Shown: positions 47,333 through 56,699, counted from the stretch's first letter. The stretch is DNA of 64,000 nucleotides from DATIJP01 sp964569185 (GCA_964569185.1 CAZMTP010000002.1:1-64000), one strand, 5' to 3'. Notes: generated by a model from the letters alone, not told the origin. Translations and numbers: made by a program.

Positions 47333-49120
47333 CTATCCCCTTAATATGTGGCGTTTTTTGGGGAGGATGATGGTGAAGGTGGTCCCTTGATTGACGACAG
47401 AGGTAGCAGAGATACTCCCATCATGCTTATCGATGATTGTTTTCACGATGGAAAGTCCAAGTCCTGCCCCGCCTAGCCGCCTGGAACGGGCTTTATCCGC
47501 TGTATAAAAACGCTCAAAAATATGTTCCAAATCTTCTTTAGAAATGCCAATTCCTTTGTCGCTGATTTTCAGTTCAATCTCTTCTTCGTTCAGATGCCTC
47601 ATTGAGATGGTGATTTTAGCAGGTGGCTTAGAATATTTTACTGCATTATTCAGTAAATTTAATAAAGCAAGTTCCAAAATGTCAGGGTCGGCATAAAGAA
47701 GCAGCTCCTCATCACTCTTAATAATATGAATTTCAGTTTCAGGGTTCAAAGAGAGCAAAATCCGTTTGCAGTCTTCCACAAGAGTAACAAGATCACACTC
47801 TCTAAAACGGCTTTCGGGAAGATTTTCTAAATCTGCTAGCGTGAGTAGATTTTTAACTAACGTTTCCATCCGCTCACAATTGCGCAAAATTTTCCCTGTA
47901 ATTTCGAAAAGCTTCTCTTTGGACAGTTCAGGAAGATCATGCAACGTTTCTGCAAATCCTTTAATGATCGTGATCGGTGTTTTAAGCTCATGCGAAGCAT
48001 TAGCGACAAAATCTTTGCCGATTTCTAACATTTTGTAATGGTTGGATTTGTCCTGGAGAACGATGATCGCGCCGCTCCCCTGAGCTTTTGGAGCTGCAAT
48101 CAGATCGATATAAGTTTTTTTTTCATCCCCAATGACCACAAAATCGGTTAAAATTGTGGTCTGTTTTTGGCATTTTTTAAGAAGGTCATGGCATTTTTTC
48201 ATTAAAAGGGCGGAAGCTTTATCAGAAGTTTCAGGAAAAGCTTTATTAAGCAGCGATTTTTTTGGCAGTCCTAACATTTTGCTCCCAATGTAATTGATGT
48301 AGGTCACATTCAGATGCTGGTCGACAGCCACAACACCTTCACCGAGTGACTCCAAAATCGCCTCTTTTTCATTGCGCTCTTCGGTAATGCTTTTGATTTG
48401 ACTACGCACTTTTTCAGAAAGGGAATTCAATGTTTTTGCAAGCCGGTTAAAATCATCATTTTCACTGGCAGATTTATCCAGAGCAATAGCAGGGATATCT
48501 TGACTTTGTCCTATATGATAAGGCCGTATGGCCTCGATGATATTTCTAATGGGGCGACTAAATCGATTGAAAATCAGCCAGGTCAATGCCATAAAAAAGA
48601 GCAAGATGGCAAAAGAAAAAATAAGAAAACCAATTTCAAAATTTCGAGCAATGTCCTGGATCTGATTAAAGGGAAAGGCGGTGCGGAGCACATAGGTGCG
48701 CCCTTGAAATTTGAATTTCTTTGCTACATAGGCAAATTTACCTGCAAAAATTTTAGATTGCGCAATGGTATATCCTGTCTCTCCTTTTAGCGCCTGCTCC
48801 ACTTCAGGATGTTCCGTAAGCTTAAAAGGGGGAAGCTCTTCTTTAAATAGGCGCCCCAAATGGGAGTCATAGATCATCACATTTTGATCATTCAGCAGAC
48901 TGACCCGAAAAAAAACAAAATATTCCTGATTTTTTAAATGTTCGATCATCTCTTCTTCTGAACGGGCATCATCGACTAAATCGATCAGATCTGTGGTGCT
49001 CTCTTCTAAAGAATCGCGCACTAGCCTCTCTACTGTTTTTTCAATTAAAGGAAATAGAGCTGAAATAAACAGGACAAATAAGAGAAGCTGGCTGAGAATG
49101 ATTTTTTTACGAAAACTCAT
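47333..49120 (-). CDS. PhoR-like sensor histidine kinase
   Basis: The 595-residue membrane kinase has helix one at about 8-25 and a periplasmic sensor domain (about 26-165). Helix two lies at 166-190, then come a HAMP segment, a PAS domain (about 255-365, ESLGEGVVAVDQHLNVTYIN) and HisKA with the phospho-acceptor His near 377 in the ASHELKTP motif. The HATPase_c domain follows with its N box LNLLNNAVKYS, G1 box ISDKGIGIS and G2 box GGAGLGLSIV. This is the full PhoR/VicK layout. It overlaps pepP by four bases and is last in the mutL-pepP-kinase operon. No regulator gene is adjacent; the PhoB-like protein at 4880 is the candidate partner. Confidence 0.93.
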   Translation of the reverse strand: MSFRKKIILSQLLLFVLFISALFPLIEKTVERLVRDSLEESTTDLIDLVDDARSEEEMIEHLKNQEYFVFFRVSLLNDQNVMIYDSHLGRLFKEELPPFKLTEHPEVEQALKGETGYTIAQSKIFAGKFAYVAKKFKFQGRTYVLRTAFPFNQIQDIARNFEIGFLIFSFAILLFFMALTWLIFNRFSRPIRNIIEAIRPYHIGQSQDIPAIALDKSASENDDFNRLAKTLNSLSEKVRSQIKSITEERNEKEAILESLGEGVVAVDQHLNVTYINYIGSKMLGLPKKSLLNKAFPETSDKASALLMKKCHDLLKKCQKQTTILTDFVVIGDEKKTYIDLIAAPKAQGSGAIIVLQDKSNHYKMLEIGKDFVANASHELKTPITIIKGFAETLHDLPELSKEKLFEITGKILRNCERMETLVKNLLTLADLENLPESRFRECDLVTLVEDCKRILLSLNPETEIHIIKSDEELLLYADPDILELALLNLLNNAVKYSKPPAKITISMRHLNEEEIELKISDKGIGISKEDLEHIFERFYTADKARSRRLGGAGLGLSIVKTIIDKHDGSISATSVVNQGTTFTIILPKKRHILRG

Positions 49121-50202
49121 GCTCCAGTGCCCTCAGGATAGAGATTTTCATAGCCAGTAGAGGTGATGATGATCGTATCTTCCCAGCGCACCCCTCCTTT
49201 TCCAGGCAAATAGAGTCCAGGTTCTATAGTGACCACCATCCCTTTTTCTAGAGCAACATCTTTATCTTCGCCTGTTTTCATGATCCTTGGAAACTCATGG
49301 ATCTCAAGTCCTACGCCATGGCCAAGTCCATGGACAAAATAGGATTCTAAATTCTCTTTTTTCATCTCTTTGCGCGCTGCCATATCCAACTCTTTTAAGA
49401 GCACACCAGGACGGCATAATTTTAACGCAGCATCATGGGCTTTGCGCACAACGGTGTAAAATTCTTTTAAGACCGGCTCTACCGCATCGAAAAGAAGCAC
49501 GCGCGTCATATCGGAATGGTATCCTTCCACAACAAGGCCAAGATCTAGAAGCGCCAGATCTCCATTTTTAAATTTGGTAGGTCCAGAACGGTGATGGGGA
49601 AGTGCGGAATTAGATCCAAATGCGATGATCGGTTCAAAACCGATAGATTCCGCCCCATTTTTTAGACCAAAGAGTTTAAATTCCAGTGCAACTTCAGCCT
49701 CGGAAACTCCAGGTTTAATTAAATGTTTGATATGTTCAAAGGCAAGCCACAAATGATGCGCGCTTTTACGTAGTTTATGCAGTTCCGAACTATCTTTTAT
49801 GGCACGCAGTAGCTTGATCGGATTAGGGACAGGAATCAGACGAATTTTCATTTTACGTGCAAATGCTTGCCACTTCAAAAATTGCGCATGACTTGTATTT
49901 TCACTGTCAATCGCAAGCGATTTTACTTTTTCTTTCTTATAAAATTTTTCTTGTGCGTCTTTGTCAAAAAGAGAAGAGGGAACAGGCGCCCCTTCTTTTG
50001 CTGCTTGGATATAGCGGCCATCGATATACAGATGACAATTTTTTTTCCCTACAATAAGCTCCCCTTTGGAGAGTTTAAGTCCTGTGAGATAAAAAAGGTT
50101 GAGAGGGTGATCAATCAAGCAGGCATCTGCTTTCATCGATTTTAACTGCTGCTGCAGCTTTTTAATTCTTTCTCTATTTATGGAAGAGTCTTTCAATTTC
50201 AT
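49117..50202 (-). CDS. pepP: Xaa-Pro aminopeptidase (M24 family)
   Basis: The 361-residue protein has an N-terminal creatinase-like domain (about 1-125, with DACLIDHPLNLFYLTGL near 26-42) and the M24 pita-bread catalytic domain. Metal ligands appear in order: LLDLGLVVEGYHSDMTR near 217-233 (two Asp), HGLGHGVGLEIHEFP near 288-302 (His), VTIEPGLY near 327-334 (Glu) and VRWEDTII near 341-348 (Glu). It removes N-terminal residues from peptides with proline at position two. The first 29 bases overlap the mutL 3' end, and mutL-pepP is a chlamydial gene order. The start could be slightly later, but the long overlap keeps the normal N-terminus. Confidence 0.93.
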   Translation of the reverse strand: MKLKDSSINRERIKKLQQQLKSMKADACLIDHPLNLFYLTGLKLSKGELIVGKKNCHLYIDGRYIQAAKEGAPVPSSLFDKDAQEKFYKKEKVKSLAIDSENTSHAQFLKWQAFARKMKIRLIPVPNPIKLLRAIKDSSELHKLRKSAHHLWLAFEHIKHLIKPGVSEAEVALEFKLFGLKNGAESIGFEPIIAFGSNSALPHHRSGPTKFKNGDLALLDLGLVVEGYHSDMTRVLLFDAVEPVLKEFYTVVRKAHDAALKLCRPGVLLKELDMAARKEMKKENLESYFVHGLGHGVGLEIHEFPRIMKTGEDKDVALEKGMVVTIEPGLYLPGKGGVRWEDTIIITSTGYENLYPEGTGA

Positions 50203-51868
50203 AAGGTTTTAAATGGACCATAGTTGGATTTCCTTTAGGACATACCTGCGGTGAAGAGGAGTCCAATAATTCTTTAAATAACAGAAGAGCCTCTTGTCTG
50301 GAAATCTGTTTTTGAATGTTTGCACGGCAAGAAGCAATATAGGCCAATTCTGTTTTTTTCTTTTCTTCTTGAGGTTCTTTCCCAATAAAATCTTGCAGGG
50401 CCGCTGCCATTTCCAAAATTACCTCTTTGGCTTCCTTTTCATCCAAAAAGGGGGGAATCGCGTCGATCATAAACAGATGTTTTCCAATCGGGTGTAATGC
50501 AAATCCGAGCGATTCAATAGTAGGAAGATGGGTCATCACCATTGCGGCATCAATAGCAGACAGAGTCAGTGTGTAAGGCACAATGAGTCCCTGCTTTTCC
50601 CCGCGACCCGTTTTATGTTTTATGAGCTGCTCAAAAGCAATGCGTCGAAGAGTTGCTTGTAAATTCACAATTAGCAGACCATCATAGTGCGCCGCCACAC
50701 TCCATCCTTCTAGGATAAGATAGTGTAAAAACAGGCCTACTATCTGTGGCTCTTGCGCTACTACAGGCAAGACAGAGGTTGCCATTTTCTCTTCCTGAAA
50801 TTTCAGAGAAAGAAAAGATTCTTGGATTTTTGATGGTTCAAAGGATGTTTCAAACACAAAATCCTGAGGTGTGTTAGGTGTGCCTTTTGCAAGTGATTCT
50901 TTTAATGTCTGTTGGACTGCTTCTTGTATTTTTTCTCTAAAAAAACGTTCGTCTCTGAGCCGAATCTCTTTTTTTTGTGGATGGACATTTACATCTACAA
51001 GATCAGGAGGAATGGAAAGGTGCAACACAAAAATGGGGTGGCGCTGCGGCGCAATGCGTGTTCCATAAGATTCTTTAATTGTTTCCTGGATGAGCGGACA
51101 GATGACTGCGCGTCGATTAATAAATAGATATTGTCCCGTTTTAGTGGGCCGAGCTAGAGAAGGGCAGCCCAAAACCCCTTGAAATGTGAGAGTCCCATGA
51201 GAAAACTGCATGGTGTAGCTTGAAGACGCATAATCTTCTCCTAGGAGAGCCAAAATGCGCCCACTTAGCTCCATCGAGGAGGCGCTGATCGTCTTTTTTC
51301 CATTTGAAATCAGTTCAAAACTGACTTCTGGATGGCTGAGTCCAAAGAGAGTGACCAATTTAAATATCTCTGAAGCAGAAACTGAACTGCTTTTTTGGAA
51401 TTTTTTACGTGCAGGAACATTGTAAAATAAAGAGCGCACTTCAATCGTAGTGCCGCGCGTGCGCGCAAAAGGCTCGATCAATAGTTCTTCCCCGCCTTCT
51501 AGTTCAATTTTGGTGCCTTCTTCGCCTTCTTTTGCAGTCATCAGAGTGAGTTTAGAAATCGCCGCAATTGATGCGAGCGCTTCTCCTCGAAATCCAAGGG
51601 AGCGCAATTCGAAAAGATCTTTAGCCTCGACTAATTTAGAAGTGGCATGACGTTTTAAACAGAGTTGTGCATCTTGATGGTCCATTCCTGTGCCATTGTC
51701 AGAAATACGAATGAGCTGCATGCCGCCAGCACTAATCTCAACAGCGATCTGCGTTGCCTCTGCGTCCAATGCATTTTCAATGAGCTCTTTGACAACAGAA
51801 GAGGGGTTTTCAATCACTTCTCCTGCTGCAATTTGATTGATCGTTTGTTCTGAGAGAATTCGAATCAT
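50174..51868 (-). CDS. mutL: DNA mismatch repair protein MutL, endonuclease motifs degenerate
   Basis: The 564-residue protein has the GHKL ATPase N-terminus: IAAGEVIENPSSVVKELIENALDAEA near 12-37, DNGTGMD near 57-63, and RGEALASI near 94-101. The transducer segment VDVNVHPQKKEIR lies near 291-303. A linker and a C-terminal dimerisation domain follow. The metal motif of nicking MutLs (DQHAxxExxxxE) seems replaced by VNLQATLRRIAFEQ near 421-434; the usual CPHGRP appears as CPKGNP near 545-550. The endonuclease is therefore probably inactive, as in enterobacterial MutL. Mismatch signalling through the ATPase should remain. It leads the operon with pepP and the kinase. Confidence 0.93.
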   Translation of the reverse strand: MIRILSEQTINQIAAGEVIENPSSVVKELIENALDAEATQIAVEISAGGMQLIRISDNGTGMDHQDAQLCLKRHATSKLVEAKDLFELRSLGFRGEALASIAAISKLTLMTAKEGEEGTKIELEGGEELLIEPFARTRGTTIEVRSLFYNVPARKKFQKSSSVSASEIFKLVTLFGLSHPEVSFELISNGKKTISASSMELSGRILALLGEDYASSSYTMQFSHGTLTFQGVLGCPSLARPTKTGQYLFINRRAVICPLIQETIKESYGTRIAPQRHPIFVLHLSIPPDLVDVNVHPQKKEIRLRDERFFREKIQEAVQQTLKESLAKGTPNTPQDFVFETSFEPSKIQESFLSLKFQEEKMATSVLPVVAQEPQIVGLFLHYLILEGWSVAAHYDGLLIVNLQATLRRIAFEQLIKHKTGRGEKQGLIVPYTLTLSAIDAAMVMTHLPTIESLGFALHPIGKHLFMIDAIPPFLDEKEAKEVILEMAAALQDFIGKEPQEEKKKTELAYIASCRANIQKQISRQEALLLFKELLDSSSPQVCPKGNPTMVHLKPYEIERLFHK

Positions 51869-51912
51869 GCTTTTGTTTATACAAGATCATTGATAAAATT
51901 GCTCGAGTTTCT

Positions 51913-53166
51913 ATGATTAAATCTATGCCAGCGCAGTCTCATGCCATTGCCGTAGTGCAAAAACTTGTCGATCACGGATTCATCGCTTATTTTGCTGGCG
52001 GTTGGGTGCGTGATTTCATCATGAAGCGCACTTCTGATGATATTGACATTGCCACAAATGCTTCTACAACCGATATCCAGAAAATTTTTCCTAAAACAGT
52101 GCCTGTCGGTGTCGCTTTCGGAATAGTGATCGTAGTGCAAAATGGATTTCAATTTGAAGTGGCCACATTCCGCAAAGATCGCGGCTATGTAGATGGCAGA
52201 AGGCCTACCGGTATCGATCCTGCCTCGCCAGAAGAAGATGCACAACGGCGCGATTTTACAATCAATGGCATGTTTTATGACCCGCTGAAACAAAAACTTT
52301 ACGATTACGTGGGAGGAGAAAAAGATATTCAGGAAGGGGTGATCCGCGCGATTGGAAGCCCCCATGAACGTTTTGCTGAAGACCGGCTGCGTATGATGCG
52401 TGCGGTACGTTATGCAACGCGGCTTGATTTTTTCATTGAACCGGCCACTTTGAACGCAATTTTAGCTCACTCCAATGAGCTGCTTTCCGCTGTGGCTATG
52501 GAACGGATTTGGCAAGAATTCAAAAAAATGTCTCAATTTGCCCATTTTGATTCAGGTCTTGTGATGCTTCACAATTTAAATCTACTCCCCAATATCTTCC
52601 CTGCATTGAAAGAGATCTCTGTAGATGAGATTGAAAAACGGGTCCAGTGCATTCCGCGTTTTCCAAAACTGGCGCCCACCTTTGCAGAACTTTTAGAACT
52701 TTTCCCGGGAGCTTCTTTGGAGCAGGTGTTAGAGCTTTGCGACTATTTAAAACTGTCCAATAAAGAAAAAGAGTTTGCCGCTTTTTACCATCGCGCAAAA
52801 AATCTTTTAAATATGCCCGATCACTGGTTAAAAAATTTAGAAAAGGTGGAATGGGCCCACTTTTATGCAAATCCTCATGCAGAACTCTGTATTAAAATCC
52901 TCTCGAGCCATTATTCTATTGGGCAACAGGAGTCTTTTTTAAATCAGCATGCCAAAAGGACGCGCTCATTAGAAAACGCGATCCAGCGTATTCAAACTAA
53001 AAATCCAATTGTCAAAGCAGAACATCTGATGAGAGAAGGGATACTGCCTGGAGAAAAAATGGGAAAACTTTTAAAAGAAGCAGAACGCATTTCTATTAAT
53101 AAAGATCTGGAAGACCCTTCTGCTATCATCAAACTACTACTGGCAAAAGATGGCCCCCCTCATTGA
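51913..53166 (+). CDS. CCA tRNA nucleotidyltransferase / poly(A) polymerase family protein
   Basis: The 417-residue class II nucleotidyltransferase has the catalytic head with AYFAGGWVRDFIM near 25-37 and the metal-binding DDIDIATNA near 42-50 (D-x-D). FEVATFRKDRGYVDGRRP follows near 79-96, EDAQRRDFTINGMFYD near 107-122, and the RNA-head motif ERFAEDRLRMMRAVRYATRL near 152-171. CCA-adding enzymes and PcnB-type poly(A) polymerases share these motifs and cannot be separated by eye. tRNA-Arg in this window lacks an encoded CCA, so a CCA enzyme is required somewhere. It overlaps metN by 17 bases and is divergent from mutL. Confidence 0.9.
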   Translation: MIKSMPAQSHAIAVVQKLVDHGFIAYFAGGWVRDFIMKRTSDDIDIATNASTTDIQKIFPKTVPVGVAFGIVIVVQNGFQFEVATFRKDRGYVDGRRPTGIDPASPEEDAQRRDFTINGMFYDPLKQKLYDYVGGEKDIQEGVIRAIGSPHERFAEDRLRMMRAVRYATRLDFFIEPATLNAILAHSNELLSAVAMERIWQEFKKMSQFAHFDSGLVMLHNLNLLPNIFPALKEISVDEIEKRVQCIPRFPKLAPTFAELLELFPGASLEQVLELCDYLKLSNKEKEFAAFYHRAKNLLNMPDHWLKNLEKVEWAHFYANPHAELCIKILSSHYSIGQQESFLNQHAKRTRSLENAIQRIQTKNPIVKAEHLMREGILPGEKMGKLLKEAERISINKDLEDPSAIIKLLLAKDGPPH

Positions 53167-54184
53167 AATCATTGGCCTTTCAAAACGCTATTATCGTAAA
53201 AAACAGACCGATGTGCATGCATTGCGTCATCTGAATTTAACGGTAGAAAAAGGAGATATTTTTGGCATCATTGGTCAAAGTGGTGCAGGAAAATCTACTT
53301 TAATCCGCTGTTTGGCACGCCTTGAAAAACCCTCCTTTGGGGAAATTTTGATCCACGGACAAAATATCTGCCTCTTAGAAGGGAATGAATTAAGAAAATA
53401 TTACAAAAGTATTGGAATGATTTTTCAACATTTCAATTTACTCAGCAGCCGTACCGCAGCAGAAAATATTGCCTATCCTCTTGAAATTAGCGGAGTCGAT
53501 TTTGATCAGCGAAGAAAACGTGTACAGGAACTGATCGCTTTAGTGGGATTAGAAGAACAAAAAGAGCAGTATCCCGCGCAACTCAGTGGCGGGCAAAAAC
53601 AGCGGGTGGGCATCGCAAGAGCGCTGGCTGCCGATCCTGAAATTCTTTTTTGCGATGAGGCGACCTCCTCTTTAGACCCTAAAACAACCAAAGAAATTCT
53701 AACCCTTCTAAAAAAAGTTCAACTGAAATTAGGTTTGACTATCGTTTTAATCACGCATCAAATGGAAGTGATTAAACAGATCTGCAATAAAGTGGCTGTT
53801 CTAGAGAGAGGGGAGGTAAAAGAGGCGGGAACATTGGCCCAAATTTTTGTCCATCCAACCCATTCCACAACAAAAAGTTTTGTCCAAAATACGCTGCATG
53901 AGATTCCGAGCCATTTCTTTAAAGATATTGCTCCTAACAAACGGCTCCTCCATTTGCATTTCAAAGGAGAAAAAGCAGACCTGCCTATCATTTCACAGCT
54001 TGTGAGAAAGTTTAATGTGGATGCCAATATTTTATTGGGATGGATCGACTCTTTGCAAACAGTCACAGTCGGTAACCTGATCATCCAGCTCTCTGGAGAA
54101 CCTGCCCATATTGAGCAGGCGCTTGCTTACATTAAAAAGTTAGAAATAGAATATGAGGTCTTTGAACCTATCCAAGTAAAATGA
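53150..54184 (+). CDS. metN: methionine ABC transporter ATPase MetN
   Basis: The 344-residue ATP-binding subunit has Walker A GQSGAGKST at 42-50, a Q loop in GMIFQHFNLL near 88-97, the signature LSGGQKQRVGIARAL near 144-158 and Walker B ILFCDEATSSLDP near 164-176. The switch His is in LITHQMEV near 203-210. A C-terminal NIL/C2 regulatory domain (about 260-342) identifies the MetN subfamily; it binds methionine and inhibits transport when cells are replete. The gene is followed by the permease and binding lipoprotein. D- or L-methionine import fits an organism that scavenges amino acids. A large hairpin separates it from metI. Confidence 0.94.
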   Translation: MAPLIEIIGLSKRYYRKKQTDVHALRHLNLTVEKGDIFGIIGQSGAGKSTLIRCLARLEKPSFGEILIHGQNICLLEGNELRKYYKSIGMIFQHFNLLSSRTAAENIAYPLEISGVDFDQRRKRVQELIALVGLEEQKEQYPAQLSGGQKQRVGIARALAADPEILFCDEATSSLDPKTTKEILTLLKKVQLKLGLTIVLITHQMEVIKQICNKVAVLERGEVKEAGTLAQIFVHPTHSTTKSFVQNTLHEIPSHFFKDIAPNKRLLHLHFKGEKADLPIISQLVRKFNVDANILLGWIDSLQTVTVGNLIIQLSGEPAHIEQALAYIKKLEIEYEVFEPIQVK

Positions 54185-54215
54185 AAAACATGCTTTTTGA
54201 ATCTTTTTCCATGCC

Positions 54216-54273
54216 TTTTAGAACTGCTTCTTGCCCTACTTGCTCAAGTATGTGCTGCGAAGCAGTTCTAAAA
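54216..54273 (+). promoter_or_regulatory. 15 bp hairpin between metN and metI
   Basis: TTTTAGAACTGCTTC (54216-54230) pairs perfectly with 54259-54273. The 28-base loop contains a smaller ACTTG/AAGT pairing. It lies in the 142-base gap between metN stop and metI start. There is no immediate T run. It may be an mRNA-stability or attenuation stem; no known riboswitch pattern was recognised. Confidence 0.55.
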
Positions 54274-54326
54274 CTCCTGAAAAAATTTTTCAAAAATCAA
54301 CGTTTTATTTTACCTGGATAGGTTCT

Positions 54327-54998
54327 ATGACAAGTGATCTTTTTTCTCTTCTACTTTTCTCTCTAGGCGAAACTCTTTATATGGTTTTTGCTTCTATTTT
54401 TTTTGCAACGCTCATTGGGATGCCCTTAGGAATCCTCCTTTTTTTGACAAAGAAAGGGCATCTAAAAGAACGGCCTATGCTGCATAAAATTCTAGGAGCG
54501 GTGGTAAATCTTGGGCGTTCTTTTCCTTTTGCTATTTTGATGGTGGCACTGATTCCTGTGACACGTTGGATTATTGGAACAAGTTTGGGAACTACAGCTT
54601 CCATTGTCCCTCTTTCATTTGCGGCAGCTCCTTTTATTGCACGCCAGGTAGAGAATTGTTTAAATGAAATTGGCAGGGAAATACTCGAAGCCGCTATTGT
54701 GATGGGATCGTCAATAGGGCAAATCATTTATAAAGTATTGCTAGCCGAAGCACTACCCTCGCTTATCCAGGCACTTACCTTGACAATCATTAATTTAATC
54801 GGATATAGCGCCATGGCAGGGCTTGTTGGTGGGGGCGGACTGGGCACTGTTGCGATTCAATATGGTTACCAGAGATTTAATGGCTCTGTGATGTTTTGGA
54901 CGGTAATTCTTTTGATCCTGCTCGTCGAAATCATTCAAACGATAGGGAGCCGTTTAGCAGCACGGTTACGTAAAAAAAGAGGACAAGCCCATGAATAA
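54327..54998 (+). CDS. metI: methionine ABC transporter permease MetI
   Basis: This encodes 223 residues. The ATG at 54327 gives the normal MetI N-terminus; the frame is open further upstream but that stretch covers the hairpin. Five or so membrane helices are visible. The ABC-permease EAA-type loop appears as EILEAAIVMGSSIGQIIYKVLLAEALP near 116-142, which contacts MetN. FAAAPFIARQVENCLNEI near 99-116 and GYSAMAGLVGGGGLGTVAIQYGYQRF near 160-185 are characteristic of MetI. It is followed by metQ with an 8-base overlap. Family length is normal. Confidence 0.94.
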   Translation: MTSDLFSLLLFSLGETLYMVFASIFFATLIGMPLGILLFLTKKGHLKERPMLHKILGAVVNLGRSFPFAILMVALIPVTRWIIGTSLGTTASIVPLSFAAAPFIARQVENCLNEIGREILEAAIVMGSSIGQIIYKVLLAEALPSLIQALTLTIINLIGYSAMAGLVGGGGLGTVAIQYGYQRFNGSVMFWTVILLILLVEIIQTIGSRLAARLRKKRGQAHE

Positions 54999-55782
54999 AA
55001 TAATCTATACATTGTTTATTGGTTGCCTCTTTTTTAGTTGCCAGAAAAAAAATCAGAATGAACTAAGAGTCGCGGCTTCTCCTGTTCCGCATGCGCAACT
55101 GTTAAAACAGATACAGCCTGATCTTAAAGAACAAGGTATTCATCTGAAGATTGTGGAAGTCAATGATTATCAGATCCCCAATCGCGCTCTGGCTGAAAAA
55201 GAGGTGGATGCCAATTTTTTTCAACATACTCCATTTTTAGAACAGCAAAAGGCCGATTTTCATTATCCCATTGTCTGCTTTGCAAAAATTCATTTAGAAC
55301 CGATGGGGCTTTATTCAAAAAAAATCGATCAGATATCTCAATTAAAAAACAGAGACACCGTTGCAATCCCTAATGACCCTACCAATGAATTCCGTGCACT
55401 CTTACTTCTGCAAAAGGCTTCTCTGATTACTTTTTCTAGCAGAAATGAGGGAAAAGCAACCATCGCTGACATTCAAACAAATCCCTTGCAGCTACGATTT
55501 AAAGAAGTGGATGCGGCCCTTTTACCGCGTACATTAGAAGATGTGGCACTGGCTGCTATTCCGACCAATTTTGCTCTAGAAGTGCACCTAAGTCCTAAAC
55601 AGGCTCTTGAAATAGAAAGTTCTGACTCTCCCTATGCCAATATTTTAGCGATCCGACAAGGAGAAGAAAATGAAGAAAAATTGTTAGCCCTCAAAAAAGC
55701 GATGCTCTCTGACAAAATGCGAAATTATATAGAAACAGAATATAAAGGGGCCATTATCCCCATATTAGAAGAATGCCAATGA
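54991..55782 (+). CDS. metQ: methionine-binding lipoprotein MetQ (NlpA family)
   Basis: The 263-residue substrate-binding lipoprotein has a signal peptide with lipobox LFFSC and would be lipidated on Cys17. The NlpA fold is visible in LRVAASPVPHAQLLKQI near 25-41, ALAEKEVDANFFQHTPFL near 66-83, DTVAIPNDPTNEFRALLLL near 120-138 and a C-terminal MRNYIETEYKGAIIP near 243-257. It captures methionine in the periplasm for MetNI. Several ligand-contact positions look normal (HTPFL, NDPTN). It overlaps metI by eight bases and the DMT transporter by ten, so the four genes form one operon. Confidence 0.93.
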   Translation: MNKIIYTLFIGCLFFSCQKKNQNELRVAASPVPHAQLLKQIQPDLKEQGIHLKIVEVNDYQIPNRALAEKEVDANFFQHTPFLEQQKADFHYPIVCFAKIHLEPMGLYSKKIDQISQLKNRDTVAIPNDPTNEFRALLLLQKASLITFSSRNEGKATIADIQTNPLQLRFKEVDAALLPRTLEDVALAAIPTNFALEVHLSPKQALEIESSDSPYANILAIRQGEENEEKLLALKKAMLSDKMRNYIETEYKGAIIPILEECQ

Positions 55783-56645
55783 CCGATTTTAAAAAAGGTG
55801 CTTCCTTTGTTCTGCTTGCGTGGTTCTTTTTTACACTTGTGATCATGCTGTCCCGTTTTGCGAGCGCAGCCTCTTCTGTTCCCATGGTACTTCTGTTTCA
55901 AAATCTCATCAGCCTGCTTTTTATGCTCCCATTCATGCTGAAAGAGGGAAAAAGCGGTTTCATCTCTTCAAAATTTGATGTCATTTTGGTGCGCGGTATC
56001 GCAGGATATTCCAGTTTTGTATTTGCTTTTCTAGCTGTAGAATATACCTCCCTTGTCAACACAGTGCTTTTAAGCAATGCATCGCCACTTTTTATCCCGC
56101 TGATCATCTGGGTCTGGCGCAAGATCCATCTGGGTTATAAATTGTGGATTGGGATTTTGATTGGATTTGTAGGAGTTGGTTTCATTTTAAAACCGGACCT
56201 TCATCTCCTAACAAATTTAGGGGCCATTTTCGGACTGATTTCTGCACTCAGCTTTGCCATCTCAATGATCTGCATGCGTCGTCTGATTAAAACAGAACCT
56301 GTGCATACCATTTTATTTTACCATTTTCTGATTGGAACACTATTATCTGTGCCTTTTGCGATTTACACCTGGAAGTTTCCTTCATGCACCCTTCTTCTTG
56401 AACTTATCCTCATCGGAATCCTCTCTTTCATCGGACAATATTTTATACTCAGCGCCTTCCGATTTGGTAAACCGTCAGTCTTAAGTCCTTTCACTTACTC
56501 TTCTGTTGTTTACGCCGCCATTTTGCAATGGTGGATTTTCAAAACTGTTCCCGATTGGCTTTCTATCATTGGCATCATTCTTGTGTGCACAGGAAGTATT
56601 CTCTGCATCGTTTATGCAGAATCTGCTGCGAAAAAATTACGTTAG
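55773..56645 (+). CDS. EamA/DMT-family transporter, possibly for SAM
   Basis: The 290-residue protein has ten membrane helices arranged as two EamA repeats. The second repeat shows LGAIFGLISALSFAISMICMRRLIKTEP near 150-177 and the final GIILVCTGSILCIVY. EamA members exchange small metabolites; one chlamydial (CTL0843) and one rickettsial member are S-adenosylmethionine transporters. Position as fourth gene behind metNIQ, with a coupled start, makes a methionine-related substrate such as SAM a fair inference, but export of another amino acid is equally open. The second ATG (55779) overlaps the metQ stop as ATGA and is an alternative start. Confidence 0.82.
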   Translation: MPMTDFKKGASFVLLAWFFFTLVIMLSRFASAASSVPMVLLFQNLISLLFMLPFMLKEGKSGFISSKFDVILVRGIAGYSSFVFAFLAVEYTSLVNTVLLSNASPLFIPLIIWVWRKIHLGYKLWIGILIGFVGVGFILKPDLHLLTNLGAIFGLISALSFAISMICMRRLIKTEPVHTILFYHFLIGTLLSVPFAIYTWKFPSCTLLLELILIGILSFIGQYFILSAFRFGKPSVLSPFTYSSVVYAAILQWWIFKTVPDWLSIIGIILVCTGSILCIVYAESAAKKLR

Positions 56646-56699
56646 TTGCTCTTGTCTGTTTTTTTTTCTCTATGAAAAAAAATCAGATGGAAAAAAAAC

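Noticed and set aside
54185..54326. SAM or methionine riboswitch between metN and metI
   Set aside because: It lies inside the operon rather than in the 5' leader, and no conserved S-box-type core was found; only a simple hairpin is supported.
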